A stretch of 64,000 nt of DNA from Pratylenchus scribneri. Taxonomy: Eukaryota; Nematoda; Chromadorea; Rhabditida; Pratylenchidae. Positions 48,101-62,400 of this stretch are shown here, in pieces. The position numbers were made by a program, and so were the translations under genes. Under the pieces are notes generated by a model. The model was not told the origin of the DNA. It saw only the letters and a program-made list of their open reading frames with translations, and searched no databases. Location of the stretch: contig JAQSEB010000022.1 in assembly GCA_030063045.1 (NCBI GenBank), positions 2,233,501 through 2,297,500 of the forward strand. The letters are read 5' to 3'. Numbering within the stretch: position 1 is the stretch's first letter; the number at the start of each line of letters is the position of its first letter.

Positions 48101-49150
48101 ACAAATTCAATCCAAATTTGGAACCAACCGATTTTACTTTTTCTTATTTGGCCGAAATTAATAGGAGAAAAAGGGAAATGGCAAATGAAGAAGACCATTA
48201 TTTTAGGTATAAATGAGAATATTTAAATAAATTAATAATTAATTTATGTAGTCAAAAACAATTGAAAATGCTTTTATTGGATTTATTCTTTGCTGGAAGT
48301 GAAACAACAGTGACCACAACAAAATGGGGTAAATGGCATCATTCTATTTTGGATTCAATTTTAATTTAAGGAATTTTATTGTTAATTTTGCATCCGGAAG
48401 TGCAAGAACGTTGTTGGCAAGAATTAACTCAAAAAATAAGAAAAAGGGAGCCAGAATTGAAGGATCGAAGCCAATTGGTTTATTTGAATGCGACAATTTG
48501 TGTAAATTTTATTTACTTATTCATTTAATTTATTTACTTTGTTTAAATTTTGAGGAAATTCAAAGATTGGCCAATATTTTGCCCATAAATTTGTTGAGAA
48601 CTTGTTTGGAAAATGTTCAAATTGATGGATTCAAATTTGCCCAAGGCACAATGGTCCTCCCACAAATTTCCAGTTGATTTTGCCCTTTTTCAATTATTCA
48701 TTTAATTCATTTCCCAATAATCAGTCACAATGAATGATCCAACATATTTTCCTGAACCCCAAAAATTCAATCCTGATCGATTCATCGATGAAACAACAGG
48801 CAATTTGAGGAGAATTGATGCATTTTTGCCATTTTCGATTGGAAAACGGTTAATTTTAATTATTAATTTAATTAAATTTCATTCCCTTTTTAAAGGCAAT
48901 GCCTCGGCGAAAGTTTGGCCAGAGCCGAATTATTCTTTATTTTTGCTTATTTAATTCGCCATTTCCAATTTTTGCCAGAAAATGGCCAAAAATTGCCTTC
49001 AACAAAACGAATTTATGGACTCACCGTTCGTTTTTAATATATTCCATTCCTTTTAATAATTTATTTCAGTGTTCACCTCAACCATTTAAATGTCGGCTAA
49101 TTCGCCGAATAATCAACAAAAATGCACAGAATTCGAGGGCAAATGCATAA
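45194..49150 (+). CDS. Cytochrome P450, CYP33-like (clan 2)
   Basis: This haem monooxygenase is probably anchored in the endoplasmic reticulum. Markers in order are: a hydrophobic N-terminus ending FLPPGPIPWW; HGPRNIDGLLQQWKAKYGG; GDVFSGRW; GDKWREQRRFSLHVLRDFG (helix C); AGSETTVTT (helix I, oxygen activation); EIQR (the ExxR of helix K); FPEPQKFNPDRF; FSIGKRQCLGE (complete FxxGxRxCxG haem loop, split by an intron near 48850); and a normal end (PFKCRLIRR). The helix C and haem wording resemble the nematode CYP33 group. The region before PPGP is about 100 residues, longer than the usual 30, so the true start may lie later. One intron holds a 31-base satellite. All motifs are intact. Confidence 0.88.
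45985..47450. repeat. 31-base minisatellite inside a P450 intron
   Basis: About 46 units of acattttccggaaagaatt plus aaaacttggcga fill the intron between the exon ending THTFM and the exon starting DGHNG. Most units are identical. Shortened 28-base units (cgaacatttt replaced by caaattt) occur near 46170, 46230 and 46630, and three interspersed 17-base partial units near 46850-46950 create a local 48-base higher-order pattern. Each unit contains the palindrome ttccggaa. The first and last units share a variant (ggaaggattgtaat), so the array expanded from inside. Confidence 0.95.
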
Positions 49151-50447
49151 ATTTAATATATTTAATTATTATATATTAATTGAATTAATAATTGGAATAT
49201 TTCCATTTTTGAAAACTTCAAATTTTTCATTTTATTTTCTCACACAAAGGCCAATAAATTATCCTTCTCCTTTTCCCATTTTCTTCCAATTAATTCTGCG
49301 CGAATTCATCAAAATTAATATTTATTTCGAATATTCTTCCTCATCGATTAATATTTTTTGGCGGCATTTACTTCAATTATTAACTAGGCCAAAGGCCATT
49401 CATTCCTCATCCATTTGGCCCTTTCAATTCTCGAAAACTTCCTTCCAATCCGAACGGGGATCAATTCCCTCACAAATTCAAATCCGATTATTTCTCCATT
49501 CACCCCCTTCTTCTCCATTTATTTCGCATTTTTTCTTTGATATTTCATATTCTTCCGGAATCCAGATTCCAATGACTGAATTCAAAAATATGGAAAATAA
49601 ATAAAAGGGAACGCCGAAATGGTGGAATTGTTCTCTTGTTCAATAAATTTGTCATTTCTGTGGCTGTAAAAAGGCGGCAAACTAAAGAAATGAAAAAGTA
49701 TTCCCAAAATTGTTTTGGATCAATTTTAAATGTCCAAAAAGTTTTGTTCTTCCTCCAATAAATTATTTGCCTTTGCTTCGGCGGACATTTTACCTGCGAA
49801 TATCATTTTTGGATTGTGCCAGAAGGAAGGTCGTAAAAAACTGTCATTGGCCACCGAATTCCTCTTCCCAAAATCGAATCAACAAGAAAGTGGAATTGGA
49901 TTTGACATGAATAAAATGGATGATTGATGGGAGGAAATGCAGATTTACAACAATCGCAGAGGGGAAAATGGATTCGAGAAAATTTGGGGGCAGAATATTG
50001 TGGCCAACAAATTGGATGGCATTGAATTCAACCCATAATCTTATTAAAGGAAATGGAAAATGTACTATTTAAGTTTAACCAAAATTGAGAATAATTTCTT
50101 TGTTTATTGGCAAATTTTTGCCCGTTGAAATGGAGCAAAATATAAGCAATGCCAAAATTGAAAATGGAAAGAAATTTTGGACAAAACTTTAAAGGAAAGA
50201 AGGAATTGTGGATTGAGTGAAGTTTAAAGCGGGAAAAGGGAGAGGATCAGAAAAGGGGAGCATAAATTCTTCATTTCGGGAACGACCAATTGAAGAAGAA
50301 AACAAACCGCCAGAGGGAAAATGAGGAGGGGAGGATGGGATGAATGTAAAGCTGTTGAAAGGAAGAAGAAGGATGGATGACATCCAATTGGGCCTAATCC
50401 TGGCCCTTCCTAAATCCCCAGAAGAGGGAGGGGTGGATTGCCGCCAC
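49151..50447. other. Intergenic region between P450 and cadherin body
   Basis: This stretch lies downstream of the P450 stop and downstream of the last visible cadherin exon. Two open frames exist (about 49122-49604 and 49730-49927, plus strand), but neither has a recognised domain or supporting splice context. If the cadherin continues to the left, this is the beginning of its following intron, starting with gtgagt at 50451. Confidence 0.5.
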
Positions 50448-53400
50448 TCACTTTCTTTTGGCCAAGTGGATCGAATGAATGAATGAAGCACAGTAGAAAT
50501 AAGGTGGATTTAAAGGAGGAGGCCTTATTTCCAATTTCCATTTTTCATTTTCTTCCTCAATTCCATTCACAAATATTCGGCCAATTTGTTCGTCCATTTT
50601 TGGCATTGAATTCAGCCAAATTTTCACAATTCTTGGCCATAAATTGTCGTCGAACGAATTCAAATTTGATTCAAATTTTATTCGTTTATTCGCCAATTTT
50701 ATTTTTTTCTCATTTATTTCCATTTTTGTGATGTCATTTTTCAAATGAATTCGAATTTGTTGCCCAAAATTGGACTGTACATTTATAATTGACTAATAAA
50801 ATAAATTAATTAAAATAAATTAATTTATTAAAATTAATCCATTCTAATTCGCCCACCTCATTTTCTTCATTTTCCAAATTTTCTCCCAAAAATTGTGCCA
50901 ATCCAAAATCGGCATAAATATTCCCATTTTGAGGGTCAATCCAAATCCATTCCTCCTCAAATCCATCATTTTCATTGCTAATTTCAATTTTTCCAATTTT
51001 TTGTTCCTTTTCCCCAATTTGCTTTTCATTTTCCAACCAAACATCAATTGGTGCCGAAATATTTTTTGACTTAAATTTAAAATAAAATTAATTAATTTTC
51101 ATTATTATTTTATTTTACCATTTTTTCTTCCATTTTTATTTCCATTTCTTTTTTGACAATTTGAATGTGCATTGCACTTTGCACTTCCCATTCTCCATCA
51201 TGGGCCAATATTTGAAGCCGATATTCTGATTGCTGGAATTCATTTTCAAATTAATTAATTGATTTTATTTCACCTTTTCGTAATCCAATTTTTGTGTCAA
51301 AATTAATTCCCCATTTGGCTCCAGCCGAAATGGACAATCATTTTGCTGGCATTCCATTAGGGAAAATATATTTTTGGCATTTTCCGGTCTATCCGCATCC
51401 TCCACCTCAATTTGATATATTTTTGATGGGAATTCGGTTGATTCATTCAATTTCTATAAATTAATTCATTAATTTATTTATTTAATTATTCCCCCAACCA
51501 AATTGAGAATATGCCCAAAACGAGGTGGATTATCATTTTTGTCCAAAACATTCAAATCCAAAATGCAAATTCCTTCACCGCCATTCTTCGATTTGACTCC
51601 AATTTTGAGTCGAATCCATTCAATTAATTCTCTATCTAATGTTTTAATTAAATTAATAATTCCCGTTGATTTATTTATTCCAAAATATTCGCCAATATTA
51701 AAATTGTCTTCCACATCCAAAAAATGGAATTCAAATGGACCTAAAAATTAGAATTGGCCATCAATTATCCATCCATCCCTGCCTTTTGCATTTTTTACTC
51801 CAATTTTGGCCAATCCATTTTGGCCATCATTCTCAATTTCTTCATTTTCTGGCCATTCCATCCTCAAATATGGCAATCCACCATCATTTATTGTGCATTC
51901 CAATGGAATATTCGATGAATTCAAATTTGGAATAATTTTGAGGGATTGCAATGTGGAATATGGACCAAATGTGCTGGTGGCCATAATTTGGATTTTATCA
52001 GGCAAAATGGAGGAATGGCCAAATGAAGGAAACCTAAAAAGGGAAGAATGACCACATTCAATGAAATTTTCATGCCAAAATGCATAGGTGAGGTGCTTTT
52101 CCTATTCATCATACTGTACCGCCATTCGCCACTTTTCCTAATCACTCTGTCATCCTATCAATCAAATATTTCCTCAAGCTGCCTTTTTAAACCCGCTCAT
52201 TTCTCCATTAAATGTTAACTTTTCTAATATATCAATTTTTGCGATGTCACAATTTTCCGCACAATTGATAATAATAATTTAAAGTTTATCCGGTAAAAAC
52301 CCAGGCAACCAAAAATTTTAATCCTAGATTTTTAGTCTAAATTAGGATTGATAGAAATTTTAAGATATTCTCACCAATAAATTTGCCCATTGAATGAATC
52401 AATTCGGAATTGTTCAAATTGATCCCCACCGGCAATTGAATATAAAATTTGATGGGTTGAATGATTTTTGGAAGGGAAATTGGCATTCATTTTGGCCAAT
52501 GGAATCAATGGATTTGGTTTTTGTGGCAAAATTAGGGAATTGGATGAATTCTGTGGGAATTAATTGAAATTTACAAATTAATTGTCTTACCTTCAGAAAT
52601 TGGGGAAAATTTTCAGATTTGGCAGTGTAAATTCTCAATGCCAAAATATTATTTTCACTAACATTTTTTCTAATTTGAACGGTGAATTCCTCCTTGCCCT
52701 GGGGCAATTCTTTTGCCAATTTTAGCAATCCATTTTGATCCATCATAAATTGGGTTGAATCTTCGCCAAAAATGGAAATTGACGAATCTACAGAATTTCA
52801 TTTTTTTGAATAATTTTTCATTTTTCGCACCATTTTCATTTGCCAAATTCAATGCCAAAATTGCATCCCCTAATTTTGCATTTGATGGCATAAAAATATC
52901 ACCCGGTCCTCCAATCATTTTTAAATTCCCATCAATTTTTTTGACATCCAACCATATCAGAATTTCCGAATATTCTTCAATATTTTGTACATCTTCAAAT
53001 ATATTATTTTCTTCATCTTTGTTAATTATAATCATTTCTGCACCAATTCTAATTCGCCATAATGCACAACTGTAAAGGAATTAAATTCAGAATAATTTGT
53101 GTTTTAGCAAATCAGAATTTGTGTTTTTAGTAAATCAGAATAATTTTTGTTTTTAGCAAATCAGAATTTGTGTTTTTAGCAAATCAGAATAATTTTTGTT
53201 TTTAGCATATCAGAATTTTTGTTTTTAGCAAATCAGAATAATTTGTGTTTTTAGCAAATCAGAATAATTTGGTTTTTAGCAAATCAGAATAATTTGTGTT
53301 TTTAGCAAATCAGAATAATTTGTGTTTTTAGCAAATCAGAATAATTTGTGTTTTTAGCAAATCAGAATAATTTGTGTTTTTAGCAAATCAGAATAATTTG

Positions 53401-56400
53401 TGTTTTTAGCAAATCAGAATTTGTGTTTTTAGCAAAGCAGAATTTGTGTTTTTAGCAAATCAGAATTTGTGTTTTAGCAAATCAGAATAATTTGTGTTTT
53501 TAGCAAATCAGAATTTGTGTTTTTAGCAAATCAGAATTTGTGTTTTAGCAAATCAGAATTTGTGTTTTTAACAAATCAGAATTTGTTTAACAAATCATAA
53601 TTTGTGTTTTTAGCAAATCATAATCTGTGTTTTTAGCAAATCAGAATTTTGTAATTTGTTAAATATTATTTTTTATATCATTTTTACATAAATATTGTTT
53701 TTTATTATTTTATTTTTAAATATTATTTTTTATTATTTTATTTTTAAATATTATTTTTTTATTATTTTATGCCTTTCTGTATTCAATGGTGTCAAAATGG
53801 AAAGGCGGCCTTCAATTTGGTTAAGATGGAATAAATTTGGCAAATTTAGTGGATTTTCTCGAAAAATTCCATCTTCGCAAATTATTTTGTCAAAATGAAA
53901 ACGAATTGCTGGAATTTGGCCTGCAGAAATGTTATGGAATAAAATATAAAGGTGTTAAATTACCTTGCTGAAATTGGATTCCTTTCTTTGGAATTGCCTT
54001 CAAATGAATTATTTCCATTGGAGGAGAATATTCCATCAAATGAATGGAATGAATTGATGGAATAATTCGAATAGGGATCAATTTTGGGCCATAAATTCGA
54101 ACCAATAAATTCAATGTGGCTGACAAAGGTGGTTGACCACCATCCAATGCCAAAATTTGTAAATTATAATTGCCTTCTTCAATTTGTTGGACCAAAGTTA
54201 ATTGGCCATTTTGGGGGTTTAGGGCAAAATGATTGGCAGCAGTGGATTGGCCATCGATTATTGAATATGTTATTGAACTATTTATTATTTTAAATTAATA
54301 AATGTTAAATCCATTTTAATTTTACCCATTTTGGCCTGAATCTGGGTCGATTGCCTTGATTCGCCTCAAAAATATTGGCATCGAATTTGATGGAATTGAT
54401 TCAATCAAAATTGGAATTTTTTGATCCACCCCAAAATGGGGAGGACGATTTGCTGGGATCACATCAATTTTGACCTTCCTAAATGCACCAAAAACAATTA
54501 AAAGAATAATTTTGATCCATACATTTGCTTTGATGGCCATTTGCCGGAAAATGGGCTCACCAAAATGTTCAATTGCAAATTTTTCCTTCTTTCACCTTCC
54601 ATTAATGAATTTGCCAATTTGAGTAGGCCGGATGCCTTTCCCAAATGGAAATATTGGACATCTCCACCAATTTGGTCGACTACTTCGAATAGGCACATTC
54701 CATTTGTGCCCTTTAAAATACCCATTATTTTAATTTATTTCAATTTTCCACCTCATCAATGTCCTCGCATTCCAATCGAGCCAAAACAATTCCGGGTGGA
54801 GCATTTTCATTAATGGAAATATTCAATTGGGTATTTTCTAATTCCGGCGGATTATCATCCATATCCAAAATTTTTACAATAATTTCAGCCTCTGAAATCA
54901 TCGGTGGAATTCCCTGATCGAATGCTTGTACCCGAAATTTTAATTCATTGCCAATTTTTTCTCGATCAATTTTGGCATTCACCTAAATTTTCGAATAAGT
55001 GGAATTCATTTTGACCACCTTTAAATAGCCAAAAACAGGGTCAACAATGAATTGACCATTTGGCACAATTCGAAAATGGATTGTCCCATTTTGGCCCAAA
55101 TCCGGGTCATTTGCCCTCAAATTGCCAAAAATTGTGCCAATTGGGGAATTCTCCTCCACAATAAATTGGAATTGATTTGTTGGCCAAAATTGGGGCGCAT
55201 TGTCGTTGACATCCAAAACAATCAAATCCAAAGTGATGGATGAACATAAAACTGCACCGAAATATTCAAAATTTAATTTTTTATATTTTAATAATATTTC
55301 TCCCACCTTTATTTGTGTTGAATGGATTTCCATCGCAAATATTCACTCCCAATTTATGTTCCCCAATAATTTCCCTGTCCAATTCATTTGCCAATCGAAT
55401 CCATCCATCTGAATCAATGTAAAATAATTCCCAATAATCCGTTCGAAATTGATCAATTTTTGCTGAAGGTTTTCCTAAAAATTATATAATATTGAAAAAG
55501 ATGTCAAAATTCCTATTAAAATCACCCATTAAATCGGCATCGGTCAATTCCATTTTGAATATTTTGCTGCCAATTTTTGCATTTTCTGGCACATAAATTG
55601 GCCCATTTGGGTAGTTCAAAATGGTGGGGGCAAACTCATTTTGGTCCAAAATAATAATTTCAATTTGAGCATTTAAACCATCATCAATTTGAATTGGGAA
55701 TGAATAACTTTAATTAAATTAAATTTAAATAAATTTAAATTATTCCTTTACAATGCATTTTGTTCTGCATCAATTTTGCCATTTATCCTCAATATTCCAT
55801 CTTCAATTAAAAATGGCAATTCTTCTGCTGAATTCCATTCAATATTTTTGCCATCAATTTGGCCAATTATTTGACCAATTTCCGCATTTTCCATTATTTC
55901 AAATTTGTAAATCTTTTTCGGATGAATTTCCTCCTGCATAAAATTGAATTCAGGCCAAAATTCCAAATTCAAACCAACCAACCTCCACTAATTCATTTCC
56001 TCCATTTAATATTTCATCATTAATTTCAATTCTCAACTCAATTTTTCCAATGCCCAAACTGAATTCTTCTTCTGCGACAATTTCCATCAAAAATAATTTA
56101 TTTTTCCCTTCGGGCAAATTCAGAATATTTTTGGTAAGGAAAATTCGCCCGTTGATTGGACAAATCCCAAAAATTCCTTCTTCATCATTCGGTTGAATTT
56201 TTTGAATTTTGAATTTATTTGAAAAATTTGAATGTTCGAAGAATTGTGCAAATTCAGGCGAAGATGGATGGACAGAAATTTGACTCAAAATTAAACCAAT
56301 TTTGGCAGCAGAAAATGGAATCGAAATATTTGTACCAGCCGAGGATTTTAGCTAAATTTTTGGATAATTTTTTGATTTATTCAAATTTAAATCACCTCAA

Positions 56401-59400
56401 AAACATTTATTCCCTCGGGGAATGGTGGCGAAATTTGCAAACGAATTTCCACAATTTTGGCATCATCAAATTTTCCTTCAAGCAAATAAAATGGATGAAA
56501 ATATGTCAAATTTCCGGCAATTAATTCATTGCCATTTTGAATCTGATGAAAATGTGGAAAAGAATTGTGAAAAATTATGACAATGCTTTTAGTTTTTGCT
56601 ATTCCCCCTTTTTTTCCATCAATTTGCCTGTCTATTTTTTGTTCCACCAAATTCACCCTTTATAATCATTTTCAACCATTTTCTCCCAATCCATATTCGC
56701 GCAATCCCAAAAAAACATAATTTTTCCCAGTTCCCTTCAAATTACCCAAAAAAGAAAGGGGCGAATGGAATACACGGAATTCATTTTTACGGGTCAATCC
56801 TTAAAATCGCCCAACCCAAATCCATCGCCCTCCCTCCAATTAATCCATCCTTTCCTGTCTTCTATCCCGGCTTTCTCATCAACGGATTCATTTCCCTTTC
56901 ACCGCAGTTAATCCATCCCTTCTAAATGCGCATTGCGGAAATATTCCTTTTTGGGTTCCCCTTTTAACTTTTTTTTCAGATTTGCGGTTTAAAAATGTCT
57001 TTCAATTTTTTGCTATTTTTATTCCTTGCCATTTTCTGCCCATTTTTTGCCCAATCCCAGGACCAACAATCCGCCGAAGAACAATCCTCGACGGCACAAA
57101 ATGCCGAATTGGATTCTGCCCAAAATCCAAATCCAACTCGTGATTTGCGTCGAGCTCCACAAAGGGCGGACGAAGTCAGTCCAAAATAAATTATGTCCTA
57201 TTAAATTCAAAAATAGCCAAAATGTGGGACCGCTGAATTAAGCTACCAACCATGTACAAGCAAATCTGTAGCCAATAAATTATTTTTGGCCTGCTGCGAA
57301 CAATTTGTTGCCCCCGAATGTCATTTCCTTTGTCAATATGAAACTGACCATGCGGCAGCAAAGAAAATGGCAAATTAATTTCATGAATTAATTTTTATTG
57401 CATTTTTCAGCTTTTGCAAGCATTGAATTCCCGTTGTGGCCTAAAGCCTCTTTCCGGTGTTTTATATTGCGCATCACAAAACAGAGACAATCGACAATGT
57501 TGCCAGGATTTGGATTTGAATTCCCCACAATTATTGGTCCACTACCCGCCCTCAATAATATTATTAAATAATTAAATTTTATTTTGTAGGTTGGCAGTCG
57601 ATGCCTGCGAATGTGCGACCCTGCCGGCACCCAATTGAATAGATTGGAAAAGGAGGACTCCACTTGCCTTTAGTAATAAATATTTTTACTAATTTATTTA
57701 AAAACAATTTATTTAGCAATTGGAATGTGATTATGTATTGCCATCATTCGGGCATTCGAGAAATGTGAAAATAAAATCGATCCAAATATAAAAAATATAT
57801 CAAATATTAAAAATTTTCCCATTTTATTTTGTATTAAAATGAATAAAAAATTTCTAAAAATTGGTTTATTTGGTTGGGGAAAAAGCTTAAGACACCCCCG
57901 ATTCCCAGGACGTCTCCGTTCCAAGTACTAAGAGGGCCCAGCGTTGCTTAACTTGCCAGATCGGACGGGATGGCGTGCATTCAACGCGGTATGGTCGTAA
58001 GCGATTGTGCTGGTTAAGAAGAGATATTTAAAGGGAAATGGAGAGAGGTAAAGGGGAATTGGTTGGGAAATGAGAGAAAATGAGGGATGTAATGAATTTG
58101 TTTTAAATATTTTAATTTAATATGAAAAATTTATAATTAATATTAATTTTCCCACCTCAAATTGATCATGACCATCATAATTGTGTACAATTTCCCCAAT
58201 TTTGCCAAATTCTTGGCCAAAATCCACCAATGCCAATTTCTCTTTTGCCCTTTTTGATGCATCCAAATATGTCAACTTTTTGCGCAAAATATTTCGCATT
58301 TGTTCTTTTCCACTTTTTCGATCATTTTTACTCGGAACAATTTCCACTATTGCTTTGCATTCAATTTGGGCCAATTCATTTTTCATTCCATTTATTAATT
58401 CCGTCAGCCGATATTCCAACTCAATATTCCCTCCTCCCTCTTCTGGATTCATTTGCCGTGTAATTAACTTAAACAATAATTAATTAATTTAATTATTCCA
58501 TTCCCACCTTTCCATTTCCTTCATCTACAAAAAGTCCTTTTTCAGGTCCAATCAATTTTATCCGGCAAAGATGGCAATTTTCCCTTGCCAATTTGCCAAG
58601 AATTGTTCCTGGTGGTGAATCGGCGTGCCAAATGAATTTTTGGGTAATTTTGGGGCATTTTAATGTTGATGATGAGGGAATTGTTGGATTCTACATAATT
58701 AAATTATTATTAATTTAAATATAATAATTAATTTTTTACCTGCTGAATATAAATTGACAAATTGGAAATTTGTTTTAATGAAAATTGTCCATTCCATTTC
58801 CACTCAATTTGAATTTCCCTTTTCCATTCCATTGTTCCAATTTTTGTCGGAATTTTGCCCACAAATCGGAGTTCTCCATTCGGAAATAATTCAACAAAAT
58901 TTTCTTCTGAATTTTGTCCCCAATTTGAAAGTGGATTTTCTCCTTGATTAGTCAAAATGCTGAAATGAACTTCATCGCCTTCAGGCAATTTGAATTCATT
59001 TCGAATATTGGCCAAAAGGTCGCCAGGCCTCAAATGGTCGTCCAAATTTGAGAATATAATTGAATGGGAAGGTGGAATCTGAAAGTGAAAAATTTTATTT
59101 TTTTCCTTTTATCTTCGGAAAAAGAAAAAATATTTCTAATAATTTTTTGACAAATTTTAAAATTATTTTTGTATAAAATAAATGTGGGCTCACCTGATCA
59201 ACGACATTTTGTTGAATGGTCAACGAAAATGGATGAATTGTTTTTATTGAATTTGGGCCTTTCATTGTCACAGCAAAATGTAAAATATTTTCATTGGATT
59301 TTCGGCCATTTGGCCATCCAATGAACCAAAGAATTCCATTTTTTGGATCAATAGCCAGGGGCATTTTTGGATGTGGATCGAGGGAAAGTTCACTCAATTC

Positions 59401-62400
59401 AAATGTAATATTTTCTCCTAATTTCGGGCAATATTTTGGAGGTTTTTTGATGCGAAATCTAAAATTAAATATGTAAAATTTGCAATTTATTATGGTATTG
59501 ACCGATGTAATTGATGGCCAATTGGAGTGCCAATTTGAATGGCAAATTGGCTGGGTGGATTCGCGAATTTGGGTTTGCTGCATTCGGATGGCATTTTTTG
59601 TTCAAAAAAACCCATTGTCCATCCATTTTGGCCAAAATCAATGAGAAATGGAATTGGCGAATTTGAGTGAGGAATTGGATTGTCATTAAAGCAAATATTT
59701 CTGCTTTGATTTGACCAATTGAAAAAATTGGCAAAATTATCATTCAATGGGGAAATGTTCAAAATCTGAAGGAAAAAATGAAATTGTAATTTAAAAAATT
59801 TTGAGACCATTTGGCCATTAAAAAAGCCGTCCATTTTCTTGAGTAATTCCTCCTCTCCCAAACAATCTTTTGGTGGTAATTGCTGAATTTTTGGAATTTG
59901 AGTAATTCCAGCACCAAATGCCGGTGGCACTTTTGCTGAATCCGCAACAATTCGAATATTTAATTCCAATGGTTTTGGAGAAGTTTGATTGAATTTGTCA
60001 ATGGCACCAATTTTCAACTAAAAATGAATTTTCCTATTAAAAAGTGAATAATAATTTACAATTAATTGGCTGCCAATGGCCAAATCAGAATTAGCCAAGG
60101 ATTTGGCCAAACTCAGCCAACCATTTGAATGGTCCAATTCGAATAATTCAACAATCGGGGAATCCAAAAGAATATATCGAATTCCATTCATTTCGGCATC
60201 AATTGCCCTGGCTTGGAATATTCTAGAATTGGCCGGTTGAGAATGCCTCAGGGAAATGAATGCCATTGAAGGTTCCGGAAAGGAAGGGGCCACATTATTC
60301 AATTCCTTGATGAAATTATTAAATATTTCAATTCAACAAATATTTTTGCAACTTTTATTGAAATTTCAATCATTGCTTCCGATGATCTTTTTGGCTGTCC
60401 ATTGTCTTCAATTTTAAGCAAAAAACGATAAAAATTGAATGGAATGATTGGTCGACGAATGAGAAATATATTTCCTTGTTGATCGACTCGAAAAGGCATA
60501 AAATCCTAATTTAAATTGGAATGGGATAATATATTTTTGATTGGCCATACTAATTTATTGAATGGACGCAATGAAAAATGGATTTGGGCATTTTGGCCGG
60601 CATCATCATCACTAACATTTGGATTAAGTAATGGCCTCTCCAATGGATGATCTTGGGAAATGGTAGCCGAAAATGAGCAAATTGAGGATGCCAAAGGGCA
60701 ATCCACAAATTTTGGAGTATTATCATTTACATCGAATATCTTTTTTGAGAAAATTAAATTATAAGGGAGAATTATTTTGTCAGCCAACTTCAATTTGGAT
60801 TTGGGCCCTTGATTTGGCCAAAGATGGGGCTGGATTGGTCAAATCCACATAAATTGTGAATTCACGTTTTGCAATTGCAGGCTCCAATTTTGGGAATAAT
60901 TTACGAAGACGAATGAGGCCAGCGATTGGATGAATCTATTTTTGAATATTAAAAAATATTCCAATTTATTTTCATTCTCACTTCCACATAATTTGACCAT
61001 TCATTTTCCACTAATTCATATTTAATTTCATTTTTTAATTCATTTTGGACTTCAATTCTGGCCAACAATGTTCCAATAGAGGCATTTTCTGGGAAATTGA
61101 CCCTTTGAATTGGGGAAATTAAAATTGGAGCCGAATCATTTGGAGGACGCATAAAAATCTAAAAATTCCCGGAATATTTTCGAATTCATTCAAATTTACC
61201 TGAATATTTTTCTTCTCAATTTCTCCATCAAAATTAATAAAAATGCTCAAATTCCATTCATTTTTGCCAGCATCATTAAAATCGCTCGAATTCAACCGAA
61301 TCAATCCAATTCGTCCAATTCTTTCAATTCTGAATTTTTCATGCTCATCTCCTCCAATTTCAAATTGCAATTTCCCTTCTTCAATTTCTGCACTTTTTTC
61401 ATGGCCATTTTTGTCAATTTCAATGCTCAAAATGGCCAAAACACTTCCATTTTTCGCATTTTGATCGAACACAGCAAAATGCTGACCATTTGGGAGATTC
61501 CTTTTTGTAAAATTCATTTAAATAAAAATAATTAATTCACCTATTTCTTACCTAATTTTTGTATTGAATGTTTTATTTCCCTCATTTAGATTATTCATTT
61601 CCCCATCTTGTTCAACAACACTTATTTGTGTTCTCGCGTTCAATGAAGGTTGGCCTTGATCCCAGGCTTCCACAATTAATTTGCATTTTGATGAATTCCC
61701 AGGGCAAATTCGCTGCAAATATTTTTATTCTTTGTAATCCACATTCCCTTCTACCTTTCCATTCCAACTTAATAATCCACTTTTTTCATCAATTTTTATT
61801 GAATCCCCCATTTCCGCATTATTCACAATTTTATAATGAATTTGACCATTCACTCCTTCATCCGGATCAATGGCTTTGATCATCAATGATTGCTGAATAT
61901 TTTGATGATATTTAAATTATAATATATATCCCCCAATTCCACCTTCATTGGCAAAGTCAATTCATAATTTGTGTTTTCAAATTGTGGTGGATTATCATTT
62001 GCGTCCAAAATTCGAATGCCCAATTCAATTTTAGTCTCTTTTGTTGGTATTCCTTCATCCCATATTCTAATTTTACTTTTGTAAGTTTGTTGCTTTTCTC
62101 TGTTAATATTTTTTAATTTTAATTAATTAATTTCTTTTCAATTTTTCACCTGTCCAATTTGCCCATTAATTCCAGACTTAATTCCCCATTTTCTCCTTTC
62201 TCTGGCCGAAATAATTTTTTTGCCTCATTTTCCTCGAATTCCAATTCAAATCCTCCAATTGTTCCATTTTGACCAAAATCCACATCCCTTGCAGTGCCCA
62301 ACCAAAATTGACTCCCAATTGAGACGGATTCAAGAATGGATAATGTCTAATAGAAAAAATGCAATTAATTATTAAATATATTTATTTTACCATTTCCTTT

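Noticed and set aside
49122..49604. 160-residue open frame downstream of the P450
   Set aside because: It begins inside the last P450 exon region in another frame, has low-complexity Ile/Phe/Ser content, and shows no domain or splice context.
49730..49927. 65-residue open frame with a fairly balanced composition
   Set aside because: It has no signal peptide, domain or conserved motif, and I could not tie it to upstream exons. It remains possible as a small gene.
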